Assembly (NCBI RefSeq): GCF_001006805.1
Contig: NZ_LN811356.1
Span: 207,314-271,313 of the forward strand
Origin: Microvirga massiliensis
Lineage (GTDB): Bacteria > Pseudomonadota > Alphaproteobacteria > Rhizobiales > Beijerinckiaceae
DNA length: 64,000 nucleotides
Direction of reading: 5' to 3'
The position numbers and the translations under genes were made by a program. The number at the start of each line of letters is the position of its first letter. Within the stretch, counting starts at the first letter, position 1. A model generated the notes under the pieces. That model was not told the origin of the DNA and made no database searches. It saw only the letters and a program-made list of their open reading frames with translations. This document shows positions 32,523 through 40,467 of this stretch, piece after piece.

Positions 32523-34205
32523 TTATTCGGCAGGAGCGAGCTGGGGCCGGCCCGAGAGCTTGGTCTCGTCAGCAGGCACGGGTTTCGTGATCGTCATCCA
32601 GACGTTCCAGGCCATGATCAGGCTGCCGACGACGAAGAGGGCGCCGCCGATGGCACGGATGACATAGAAGGGATGCATCGCCTCTACGGTCTCGATGAAC
32701 GAGTATTCGAGGAAGCCGAGGGTCGTGTAGGCCCGCCACATCAGGCCCTGCAGGATGCCCGCCACCCACATCGACGAGATGTAGAGTACGATTCCCATCG
32801 TGGAGATCCAGAAGTGCCAGCTGACGGCCTTCAGGGAGTAGAGCCGCTCACGGTTCCAGAGCCACGGCACGAGGCAGTAGATGGCGCCGAAGGAGATGTA
32901 GGCGACCCAGCCGAGCGCGCCCGAATGCACGTGTCCGATCGTCCAGTCGGTATAGTGGCTGAGCGAGTTCACGGCCTTCACGGACATCAGCGGCCCCTCG
33001 AAGGTCGACATTCCGTAGAAGGCGACGGACACCACCATCATGCGCAGGACCGGATCGGTGCGCAGCTTGTCCCAGGCGCCCGAGAGCGTCATGAGGCCGT
33101 TGATCATGCCTCCCCACGAGGGCATCCACAGGATGACCGAGAAGGTCATGCCGAGCGTCTGCGCCCAGTCGGGCAGGGCGGTGTAGTGCAGGTGGTGCGG
33201 CCCGGCCCAGATGTAGGTGAAGATCAGCGACCAGAAGTGGATGATGGAGAGCCGGTACGAGTAGACCGGCCGGTCCGCCCGCTTCGGGATGAAGTAGTAC
33301 ATGATGGCCAAGAAGCCTGCCGTGAGGAAGAAGCCTACGGCATTATGACCGTACCACCACTGCACCATCGCATCCTGCACGCCGGACCACACGATGTAGG
33401 ATTTCGGCGAGAACAGCGAAACCGGTACTGCGGCATTGTTGCCGAGATGCAGAACCGCGATCGTCAGGATGAAGGCGAAATAGAACCAGTTCGCTACGTA
33501 GATGTGCGACTCCTTGCGCCGCATCACCGTCACCAGGAAGACCAGGAAATATATAACCCAGACGACCGTCAGCCAGAGGTCGGCATACCACTCGGGCTCC
33601 GCGTATTCCTTGCTCTGCGTGATGCCCAGCAGGTAGCCCGTGCCCGCAATCACGATGAAGAAGTTGTAGCCGAGCACCACGAACCACGGCGCGATGTCGC
33701 CTGCGAGCCGGGCTCGGCAGGTGCGCTGCACCACGTAGAACGAGGTGCCGATGAGAACGTTTCCGCCGAAGGCGAAGATGACCGCCGAGGTGTGTAACGG
33801 GCGGACGCGGCCGAAGCTCAGCCAGGCGAGATCGAAGTTCAGCGCCGGAAATGCGAGCTGCAGCGCGATCAGGAGTCCGATCGCGAATCCCGCAACGCCC
33901 CAGAACACGGACGCGAGCGTCGCGAACTTCACCGGGCCCAGATTGTAGTTGGGCTTTCCGTTGATCTCACGCGCCGGCAACTCCGCTGGGCGCGAATAGA
34001 AGCGATCGATGATCGCGAAGGTGGCAGCCGCACTCGCGGCCGCGAAGAGATAGGCGTGGAATGCGTATTCCGGCGTGTGAGCCTTCGCCGCAACGATGAT
34101 GCTGACGAGAGCGAGCGCCGCGAAGGCGACGGCAGAGCCTGCCTTGCCGAACGTCATGCGCTTGTCAGCGGGCTTCCACTCGGGGATCAGATGCGCTTTA
34201 GCCAT
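32523..34205 (-). CDS. ccoN: cbb3-type cytochrome c oxidase catalytic subunit CcoN (FixN)
   Basis: The 560-aa product is the haem-copper oxidase subunit I of the cbb3 class, with about 14 membrane helices. Visible metal-site features are 'LHTSAVIFAFGGN' (low-spin haem His), 'QWWYGHNAVGFFLT' (CuB His), 'IWAGPHHLHYTALPD' (the two adjacent CuB His residues) and 'HYTDWTIGHVHSGALGW' (haem b/b3 His). It reduces oxygen with high affinity under microaerobic conditions. The start at 34205 ('MAKAHLIPEW') is preferred over a TTG two codons earlier. A perfect FNR box is centred about 97 bp upstream. Confidence 0.96.
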   Translation of the reverse strand: MAKAHLIPEWKPADKRMTFGKAGSAVAFAALALVSIIVAAKAHTPEYAFHAYLFAAASAAATFAIIDRFYSRPAELPAREINGKPNYNLGPVKFATLASVFWGVAGFAIGLLIALQLAFPALNFDLAWLSFGRVRPLHTSAVIFAFGGNVLIGTSFYVVQRTCRARLAGDIAPWFVVLGYNFFIVIAGTGYLLGITQSKEYAEPEWYADLWLTVVWVIYFLVFLVTVMRRKESHIYVANWFYFAFILTIAVLHLGNNAAVPVSLFSPKSYIVWSGVQDAMVQWWYGHNAVGFFLTAGFLAIMYYFIPKRADRPVYSYRLSIIHFWSLIFTYIWAGPHHLHYTALPDWAQTLGMTFSVILWMPSWGGMINGLMTLSGAWDKLRTDPVLRMMVVSVAFYGMSTFEGPLMSVKAVNSLSHYTDWTIGHVHSGALGWVAYISFGAIYCLVPWLWNRERLYSLKAVSWHFWISTMGIVLYISSMWVAGILQGLMWRAYTTLGFLEYSFIETVEAMHPFYVIRAIGGALFVVGSLIMAWNVWMTITKPVPADETKLSGRPQLAPAE

Positions 34206-34295
34206 GAGCAATGAACCTTATTCGGCGGCGGCCCGACTCTGCGAACAGGCTTCGCCTTCAGGCTCAGGCTCTACGGTTCACGGGATGCCCCGGCA

Positions 34296-34309
34296 TTGAT
34301 GCAAATCAA
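34296..34309. promoter_or_regulatory. FNR/FixK box upstream of ccoNOQP
   Basis: TTGATGCAAATCAA matches the consensus TTGAT-N4-ATCAA in all ten defined positions. It is centred about 97 bp before the ccoN ATG, so a class II promoter would start near 34261. Confidence 0.9.
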
Positions 34310-34461
34310 GACGGAGAGGATTCCGCTACCCTCACGTCAGGAAGATGGTGTGACGCGGCTCCGTAGAAATACGTACCCAGCGTGCAGACGATAAGGTTCG
34401 CGTGCTCAGGTTTATCTGAGGGCAGTTGTCGTGAAGTGATTTTCTCGTGGCGTCGGTGCCG

Positions 34462-34553
34462 CCACTCTCACCCAGACGCGGAGTGTCCGCCGCTTCACCT
34501 CTCCCTTTGCGGGAGAGGTTGCCCCGAAGGGGCGGGTGAGGGGGAAACACTGC
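34462..34553. repeat. Dispersed repeat, family B, copy 2
   Basis: This copy matches the element at 22632-22715: CACTCTCACCC, then CTCTCCC...GGGAGAGG and CCCCGAAGGGGCGGGTGAG. The arms CCTCTCCCTTTGCGGGAGAGG form a strong hairpin. It lies downstream of fnrN, between its stop and the ccoN promoter. Confidence 0.65.
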
Positions 34554-34605
34554 GCCATTTAGATTAAGAGCAATCGCAGCTTCGATGCCGCGCAGCAATG
34601 CGCCG

Positions 34606-35358
34606 TCAGCCGCGCGCAATCGCCTCGAGGCGCTCCGGATTCATGATCCGGGCTCCATCCGGTACCACGAGCAGGACTTTGTCCTTGGCGAGCTTGGTGA
34701 AGGTGCGGCTGACCGTCTCGATCGTGAGGCCGAGGAAATCCGCGATGTCCTGCCGGCTCATAGGGAGCGAAAGGGTGACGGAACTCTGGCCTATACGGGC
34801 GAGCCGCTCACGCAACCCGACCAAGAAGGCTGCGATGCGTTCCTCGGCGGAACGCCGCCCCAACAGAACCATCTGGTCCTGAGCGAGGCTGAGTTCGTGT
34901 CCCGCGAACTCGTGCAGCCGGCGCAGGAGATGCGGCTTCTCGTCTACGTATTCGGCGAAAGTCTTGCGTGGAAACCGGCAAGCACGGGTTTCCGTCACCG
35001 CCTCGGCGGAGACGCCGTAGCGGTCGAGCAGCGCGAGACCCAGGAAATCTCCCGGCAAGGCAAAGCCGACGATCTGACGGCGGCCGTCCGGGAGCAGCTT
35101 GTAGAGGCGCACCATGCCTTCCGTGACATTGAATACGGCATCGGCGGGCTGCTCCTGTGAGAACAGAGCCGAGCGGGGTGCGAAGCAGCAAGACTGGCTC
35201 AGGGATTCGATCTCCGCGAGTTCCTGCTCGTTGAGGGCCGCGCACACGCTCAGGAGCCGTACCTTGCAATCGGCACAGGCCGCCCGTCCGTGCTGACAGG
35301 CCATTCCCGGAACGACAGGGGACGTCGGTGGAGTGCTGGTGGTCGCTGCTTGAGCCAC
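34606..35358 (-). CDS. fnrN: FnrN-type oxygen-sensing Crp/Fnr regulator
   Basis: The 250-aa product has the oxygen-sensing cysteine cluster of FNR: C28-x2-C31-x7-C39 plus a central Cys in 'ETRACRFPRK', binding a 4Fe-4S cluster. A cyclic-nucleotide-type effector domain follows, then a C-terminal HTH with 'DIADFLGLTIETVSRTF'. Its E-xx-SR residues are those that read TTGAT sites. The cysteines place it with FnrN rather than the cysteine-free FixK. The GTG at 35358 is chosen because AAAGAGG lies about 8 nt upstream; a TTG two codons earlier is possible. An FNR box upstream suggests autoregulation, and the cco genes next door are the obvious targets. Confidence 0.9.
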   Translation of the reverse strand: MAQAATTSTPPTSPVVPGMACQHGRAACADCKVRLLSVCAALNEQELAEIESLSQSCCFAPRSALFSQEQPADAVFNVTEGMVRLYKLLPDGRRQIVGFALPGDFLGLALLDRYGVSAEAVTETRACRFPRKTFAEYVDEKPHLLRRLHEFAGHELSLAQDQMVLLGRRSAEERIAAFLVGLRERLARIGQSSVTLSLPMSRQDIADFLGLTIETVSRTFTKLAKDKVLLVVPDGARIMNPERLEAIARG

Positions 35359-35428
35359 GGTCAAGCCTCTTTCGGTTCCATATCACCTAGCACAAGTCCC
35401 ACCTGTCAGGCTTGTCGCTCGTGCATGG

Positions 35429-35442
35429 TTGACCTGCATCAA
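35429..35442. promoter_or_regulatory. FNR/FixK box between fnrN and the 152-aa gene
   Basis: TTGACCTGCATCAA matches TTGA-N6-TCAA and nearly the full TTGAT-N4-ATCAA. It is centred 77 bp from the fnrN start and 58 bp from the divergent gene start, so one site could control both. Confidence 0.75.
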
Positions 35443-35492
35443 TGTCGCAGAACGGCAGATCTGCGAAGTACGGAACATTACGAAGGTCGGCC

Positions 35493-35951
35493 ATGCAAGA
35501 TCTTTTCAATGCCGCCCCCCTGCCGCCGGCTCAGGCGCGACTCGCCTATCCGCTCGTGCAGATGTTCGATCCCGCGGTGACGCTGGACGCGTGGCTTGCT
35601 CATGCCCGGAGAATTGCGCGGCGCAAGCCCGACCACGGCGGAATGATCGCCGTCCGGGACAACCGCGGGATCCTCCATGCCGTTTTCACATACTCCGTCG
35701 AGCGGGATTTCCGCCGCGGCGCATGCCTGCGCATCGCCGACCTGATCGTGGGGCGCCTGCCCGGAGCCTTGGTGAACGGCGCTGTGCTGGGCGCCGCGCA
35801 GGATCTCGCGCGTCGGATCGGCTGCAAGACGATCCTGATCGACGTGCCGACCCTGCCGGAAAGCACGCGACCTCTCGACGTCGCCCTCGAGGGGATGCCG
35901 CCCCTGGATTACGCTCCGGCCGTGGTGGTCTTCGAGCGGCAGGCGAGCTGA
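35493..35951 (+). CDS. Conserved-looking 152-aa protein of unknown function, FNR-box gene
   Basis: I do not recognise the family. The 152-aa product ('MQDLFNAAPLPPAQARLAYP...') is soluble, with an alternating helix/strand pattern. The middle has 'GGMIAVRDNRGILHAVFTY', two strands with a turn, and 'AVLGAAQDLARRIGCKTILID', which resembles the last helix and strand of a GNAT acetyltransferase. That likeness is weak. The start ATG at 35493 has GAAGG about 7 nt upstream. It is divergent from fnrN across an FNR box, so low-oxygen expression is likely. Confidence 0.7.
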   Translation: MQDLFNAAPLPPAQARLAYPLVQMFDPAVTLDAWLAHARRIARRKPDHGGMIAVRDNRGILHAVFTYSVERDFRRGACLRIADLIVGRLPGALVNGAVLGAAQDLARRIGCKTILIDVPTLPESTRPLDVALEGMPPLDYAPAVVVFERQAS

Positions 35952-35999
35952 CGCTCTCCCGCACGAGCCTTCCTCACTGCGCTCAAGGCACTTCTCGCT

Positions 36000-37145
36000 T
36001 CAGGCGCGTGCCAGTTCGCCGGCAATCCAAGTATGTGTGGCAGAGCCATTTGCGTCGAGCGCGACGAGGTCTGCGCACGCACTGGGCGCGATGCGGCCGA
36101 GGTCCGGCCGCGAGAGGAAACGCGCAGGCGTGCCGGAGGCCATCGCGAGCGCATCCTCGAGCGGAATTCCGAAGCTCGTGCAGTTCCGGACCGCCGCCGC
36201 CATATCGAGCGCCGACCCGGCGAGCGTCCCGTCGGCCAGCGTGCAGCGACCATCGGCGACCCGGACCCGTGCTCCGAGGAGGTCAAAGCCCTCGACATTG
36301 GTGCCCACCGGCGACATGGCGTCCGTCACCAGCATCATCCGGGCCGGACCCATGACCTTCCACGCGAGCCGCACCGAGATCGGTGCCACGTGGAATCCGT
36401 CGGTGATGATCCCTGCGAAGCCCTGATCCTCTACCAAGGCGACGCCGACGGTGCCCGGAGCGCGTCCGGCGAGAGGCGCCATGGCGTTGTAAAGATGCGT
36501 GAAGCCGGCGAGGCCCTCTTCAAAAGCCGCGCTGAGCTCGTCGGGGCCAGCCTCCGTATGTCCCGCACACACATGAATCCCGCGGCGCGTCAATTCGCGG
36601 ATCGTGCCCGGGGGCACGCATTCTGGCGCCAGTGTCACGAGCGTCGTGCCGGCAGGGCCGAGCGAGGCGAGGAGATCGATGTCTCCCTCCGTGATCTCGA
36701 CGATGCATCCGGCCGGATGGGCGCCTTTCCGGCGCGGATTGATGAATGGTCCCTCGAGGTGGATGCCGAGGATGCCCGGGACGCGCGCCTCGAGGGCTTC
36801 GCGAACGGCGGCGATCGCTCGTGCGATCATCTCACGCCGGTCGCTGATGAGGGTGGGAAGAAGTCCCGTCGTGCCGAACCGCCGGTGCGCTTCCGCGATG
36901 GTCCGCAGGCCGGAAACCGAAGGCTCGTCATTGAAGAGAACGCCGCCGCCACCATTCACCTGGACGTCGATGAATCCGGGGGCGAGCAGGCTCCCGGGGC
37001 CGAGGTCGAGCGTTTCGCAGGCGAGATCCAGGCTTGCGCAGAGCTCCCGAACCAGGCCGTTTTCGAGGACGACCGTCGCTCGTTCGCGCATTCTCTCGCC
37101 GTCGAACACACGATCCGCCCGGATCGCGACCGGGGACCGGCTCAT
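36000..37145 (-). CDS. nagA: N-acetylglucosamine-6-phosphate deacetylase NagA
   Basis: The 381-aa amidohydrolase removes acetate from GlcNAc-6-P. Family motifs are 'LAPGFIDVQVNGGGGV', 'GIHLEGPFINPRRKGAH' (metal-binding Glu), 'CAGHTEAGPDE' (metal His), 'THLYNAMAPL' (metal His) and 'LVTDAMSPVG' with the catalytic Asp. The ATG at 37145 overlaps the stop of the upstream SIS-domain gene by 1 bp, showing translational coupling. It is the last gene of a cell-wall recycling operon whose earlier genes generate GlcNAc-6-P from anhydro-MurNAc. Confidence 0.93.
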   Translation of the reverse strand: MSRSPVAIRADRVFDGERMRERATVVLENGLVRELCASLDLACETLDLGPGSLLAPGFIDVQVNGGGGVLFNDEPSVSGLRTIAEAHRRFGTTGLLPTLISDRREMIARAIAAVREALEARVPGILGIHLEGPFINPRRKGAHPAGCIVEITEGDIDLLASLGPAGTTLVTLAPECVPPGTIRELTRRGIHVCAGHTEAGPDELSAAFEEGLAGFTHLYNAMAPLAGRAPGTVGVALVEDQGFAGIITDGFHVAPISVRLAWKVMGPARMMLVTDAMSPVGTNVEGFDLLGARVRVADGRCTLADGTLAGSALDMAAAVRNCTSFGIPLEDALAMASGTPARFLSRPDLGRIAPSACADLVALDANGSATHTWIAGELARA

Positions 37146-38158
37146 CAGAGTGTCTCCGTGACCTTCGTGAGGCTCGGTGGAGAATCCGGGTCGAACCCCC
37201 GGGCGCGAGCCTCGCGCTCGATCGCCCGATAGGCCGGGACGAGCATCACCACCGGATCGAGAGCCGGGTGGTCGTCGGAGAGCCATGGCAGGGTTCCGTG
37301 CGGACCGCCGCAGACCTCTATGGGCACGCGCTGCCCCGAGAGCTCGGCTATGAGATCATCGACGCTGCCGGCAACCTCGTCGTGCTGGCGCAGGGCCAGC
37401 AGCGGGGTGGACGGGCCGAGTGCCGCGCGTGGGCCATGCCGAAGCTCGGCTGCGCTGTAGGACAAGGCCGGAAGGCGGAGCGTCTCCGATATCTTCAGGG
37501 CGATCTCGCGGATCGGACCGAAACCGGTCCCGCGCCCCGTCACAAAGGGAGTCGTCCCAGGCGTGAGCTGGGCCATCCAAGCGGACCAGTCGAGGCTCTG
37601 GGCGCGTTCGAGGCGTTCCGGAACGCGCCGGACGGCCCCGAGGAGTTCCTCGTCGCCGGACCATGCCGCAACCAGCGCCGCACAGGCCAAGCAGGAATTC
37701 ACCACCGTTTTCGTCGCGGCTACCGCGTGTTCCGGCCCAGCCTCGAGGGGCAGGACGAGCTCGGCTGCCTCGGCGACCGGCGATGCGGGGTCGTTTACGA
37801 TCGCGAGCGACACAGCGCCTCCCGCCCGTGCGGCCCGGGTGGCTGCGAGGAGATCGGGACTGCGCCCCGATTGAGAGACGACGATGAAGAGAGCGTCATT
37901 CATCTTCGGGACGCTCCGGTAGCTCGTCACTACCGAGGGCGCAGAGGCCGAGACGATGAGGCCGAGCCGCGTCTCGACGAGGTAGCGGAGATAGACGCCG
38001 GCATGTCCGGAACTGCCGCGGCCGCAGACCACCACGAAAGGAAAGGAACGGTTGCCGATCCGGCCTGCGATATCCAGGAAGGCACCGGAGCGGAGGAACC
38101 GGGCGGCCGCTTCCGGCGCCTCCCGGATCTCGACTGCCATCGACGTTCGCGAAGCCAT
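37145..38158 (-). CDS. SIS-domain sugar isomerase/deaminase, NagB-II type
   Basis: The 337-aa product has two SIS (phosphosugar isomerase) domains. The first holds 'VVCGRGSSGHAGVYLRYLVE' and 'IVVSQSGRSPDLLAATR'; the second holds 'VTGRGTGFGPIREIALKISE' and 'AAELRHGPRAAL'. This matches the isomerase half of glucosamine-6-phosphate synthase without the glutaminase domain. Proteins of this kind next to nagA act as an alternative glucosamine-6-phosphate deaminase (NagB-II), giving fructose-6-phosphate and ammonia. That role fits here, since no classical nagB is in the window. It lies between murQ (12 bp gap) and nagA (1 bp overlap). Confidence 0.82.
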   Translation of the reverse strand: MASRTSMAVEIREAPEAAARFLRSGAFLDIAGRIGNRSFPFVVVCGRGSSGHAGVYLRYLVETRLGLIVSASAPSVVTSYRSVPKMNDALFIVVSQSGRSPDLLAATRAARAGGAVSLAIVNDPASPVAEAAELVLPLEAGPEHAVAATKTVVNSCLACAALVAAWSGDEELLGAVRRVPERLERAQSLDWSAWMAQLTPGTTPFVTGRGTGFGPIREIALKISETLRLPALSYSAAELRHGPRAALGPSTPLLALRQHDEVAGSVDDLIAELSGQRVPIEVCGGPHGTLPWLSDDHPALDPVVMLVPAYRAIEREARARGFDPDSPPSLTKVTETL

Positions 38159-38170
38159 GATCGCCGGAAC

Positions 38171-39085
38171 TCAGCTCGCGTCCGCGCGAGCAGGCGCCGG
38201 TCTGCCCGCGATGTCCGCGAGAGCGTGTCGGAGATCGTCGCCGTTTCGCGCGAGGATGTCCGCCGCGTAGGGCCGGTCGACTCCGAAGACGATCAGCGCC
38301 GCGATCTTCACGTCACCCTCTGCCTGAGCGAGCGCCTGGATGGCGGTTCTTTCGTCGCAGCCCGTGATCTGCGCGACCATCAGCTCCGCACGCCGTCTGA
38401 GTTTCGCGTTGGTGGCCCGCATGTGCACCATGAGCCCGCGATAGACGCGCCCAAGGCGGATCATCACGAGACTGGAGAGCAGGTTCAGGACGATCTTCTG
38501 CGCCGTCCCGGCCTTCATGCGGGTCGAGCCTGCAATCACCTCCGAACCGGTCTCGACGAGGATGGGATTCGTACAAACGTCGAACAAGGGCGCGTCGCGA
38601 TTGTTCGCGACACTGATCGTCATCGCGCCGCGGCGGGTCGCTTCCGCGATGGCGGTGACCGTGAATGGAGTGCTTCCGCTGGCAGCGACACCGATGACTA
38701 CATCCCCTGCGGTGATTCCGGCTTTCGAAATCTGTTCGGCCGCATCCGCAACGGAGTCCTCCGCATTCTCGACTGCGCGCAAGAGCGCTCCTTCACCACC
38801 CGCGATGATGAACACGACTCTGTCATTGGGCCAGTTGAAGGTGGGCATGAGCTCGGCGCCGTCCTGGACTCCGATCCGGCCGGAGGTGCCGGCACCGACA
38901 TAAACGAGTCGCCCTCCCTTTCGCAGGCGATCTGCTGCGGCGTCGGCTGCTGCAGCAATCTCGGGCAGAGCGGGCCCTACAGCCGCTGCTGCCGCGAGTT
39001 GTCCCTCGTAAAGCGCCTTGACTACTTCGAGGCTCGGCCAGGAATCGAGATCCTCGTAACGCGTGCTCTTGGCTTCGGTCGCCAT
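38171..39085 (-). CDS. murQ: N-acetylmuramic acid 6-phosphate etherase MurQ
   Basis: The 304-aa SIS-fold lyase splits MurNAc-6-P into GlcNAc-6-P and D-lactate. Motifs are 'GGRLVYVGAGTSGRIGVQDG' with the catalytic Glu just after ('AELMPTFNWP'), 'VIGVAASGSTPFT' and 'EVIAGSTRMKAGTAQKIVLN', which is highly specific for MurQ. The C-terminal UBA-like part ('ITGCDERTAIQALAQAEGDV') is also typical. The start at 39085 ('MATEAKSTRYEDLD') fits the family. It is 107 bp downstream of anmK, whose product feeds it, and 12 bp before the SIS deaminase gene. Confidence 0.95.
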   Translation of the reverse strand: MATEAKSTRYEDLDSWPSLEVVKALYEGQLAAAAAVGPALPEIAAAADAAADRLRKGGRLVYVGAGTSGRIGVQDGAELMPTFNWPNDRVVFIIAGGEGALLRAVENAEDSVADAAEQISKAGITAGDVVIGVAASGSTPFTVTAIAEATRRGAMTISVANNRDAPLFDVCTNPILVETGSEVIAGSTRMKAGTAQKIVLNLLSSLVMIRLGRVYRGLMVHMRATNAKLRRRAELMVAQITGCDERTAIQALAQAEGDVKIAALIVFGVDRPYAADILARNGDDLRHALADIAGRPAPARADAS

Positions 39086-39192
39086 GGTGTTCCGTATTGC
39101 TGGCCAGAATATAGATCCCGCCAGGACGACAACAACCGCGCCGGCCTCGGTCCTGGCCCGCGCCCGGCGCATCCAGCGCTCGGGGAAAGGAT

Positions 39193-40290
39193 TTATGCAG
39201 CCCGGTGAAGCTCGCCGCCGGGCATCGGGTGCGGCACGCCGGTTGTGGTGGGAAGGCTAAGGGGAAGGCCCCGAAGCGACCGGACTGCAAGATAGCCGAA
39301 GGCCTGCGCTTCAAGGAAATCACCATCCCAGCCGACATCTTCGACAGGATCGACCGGCACCGCCAAGCTCTCGCGCAGCCGCTTCATGAGATGTTGATTG
39401 TGACGTCCGCCGCCGGTCACGAGCCATCGTTGCGGCGCGTGCGGCACATTCCGGAGGGCAGCCACGATCGAGCGGATCGTGAACTCGGCAAGCGTTGCCG
39501 CGCCATCGGCGTCCGAAAGCGCCTCGACGGCCTTCGCCCAGGCCTGGAAGTCCTGCCGGTCGAGCGATTTCGGGGCAGGGCGCTCGAAGAACGGGTGCTC
39601 GAGAAAGGCGGCCGCAAGCGCCTCATCGGCCTGTCCCGAGGCGGCGAGGCGGCCGTCCCTGTCGAACGGAACGCCGCATCGGCGCAGGACGAAATCATCG
39701 ATGAGGGCGCTGGCGGGGCCGGTGTCGAAGGATATAACCGTATCGCCGTCGATGTAGGTGACGTTCGCAACTCCTCCGAGATTGAGCACCATCAGGGGCT
39801 GCGGGAGCCCGGAGGCGAGGGCGCGATGAAACAGCGGGACCAAGGGAGCGCCTTCGCCCCCGGAGGCGACATCCGCGTGGCGGAACCGGTTCACCGTGTC
39901 GATGCCGAGTTGCGCCGCGACGCGTGCGCCGAGCCCGAGCTGGCGCGTGAAGCGCTGCCGGGGCCGGTGAAAGACGGTCTGGCCGTGCAGGCCGATGACG
40001 TCGATATCCTGGGGCACTATCGATACGGCTTCCATAAAATCCCGGATCGCGCCGATATGCGCGTCCGTGACAGCCTCCTCGAGGTCCTGGAGCGGATCGG
40101 ACTGCGCCCGGGTGGGCTCGGTGATCAGGTCGAGCAGTTCGCGCCGGAGCGACGCCGGATATTCGAACATGCGGCCCGAGCCCGTGGAGACCCGCTGATC
40201 GCCATCGGTCTCGACGATGGCGACGTCGATGCCGTCCATGGACGTGCCGCTCATGACGCCGATTGCGCGTCGCAGGACAGGTTCGGCCAT
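39193..40290 (-). CDS. anmK: Anhydro-N-acetylmuramic acid kinase AnmK
   Basis: The 365-aa product phosphorylates and hydrolyses 1,6-anhydro-MurNAc to MurNAc-6-P. The family hallmark 'IGVMSGTSMDGIDVAIVE' lies at the N-terminus. Further motifs are 'DVIGLHGQTVFHRP', 'MVLNLGGVANVTYI', 'SFDTGPASALIDDFV' and 'RWLVTGGGRHNQHLM'. It belongs to the actin/hexokinase ATPase fold. It is the first gene of the operon anmK-murQ-SIS-nagA on the minus strand. No ampG permease or muramoyl regulator lies beside it. Confidence 0.95.
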   Translation of the reverse strand: MAEPVLRRAIGVMSGTSMDGIDVAIVETDGDQRVSTGSGRMFEYPASLRRELLDLITEPTRAQSDPLQDLEEAVTDAHIGAIRDFMEAVSIVPQDIDVIGLHGQTVFHRPRQRFTRQLGLGARVAAQLGIDTVNRFRHADVASGGEGAPLVPLFHRALASGLPQPLMVLNLGGVANVTYIDGDTVISFDTGPASALIDDFVLRRCGVPFDRDGRLAASGQADEALAAAFLEHPFFERPAPKSLDRQDFQAWAKAVEALSDADGAATLAEFTIRSIVAALRNVPHAPQRWLVTGGGRHNQHLMKRLRESLAVPVDPVEDVGWDGDFLEAQAFGYLAVRSLRGLPLSLPTTTGVPHPMPGGELHRAA

Positions 40291-40467
40291 AAATCACCCA
40301 CGGGTCGAGGAGCCGCCATTCGCCGTCTCCGAGCCAGTCGCAAGCGGGCGGAGATGGCGGGATGGCCATCCGGAACAGACCTCACTCATACGCGCTCATA
40401 CGCCCGACGCAATTAGGCCGCGGAGCAGGCGACTGCTCCGCGGCCCAAGGCAGAGAATGTCGTCGAT

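Noticed and set aside
34606..35358. FixK rather than FnrN
   Set aside because: The C-x2-C-x7-C cluster plus central Cys is present; FixK proteins lack this oxygen-sensing set.
37034..39208. Open frame of 724 codons opposite nagA, SIS and murQ genes
   Set aside because: Shadow frame crossing three well-supported genes; no recognisable domain.
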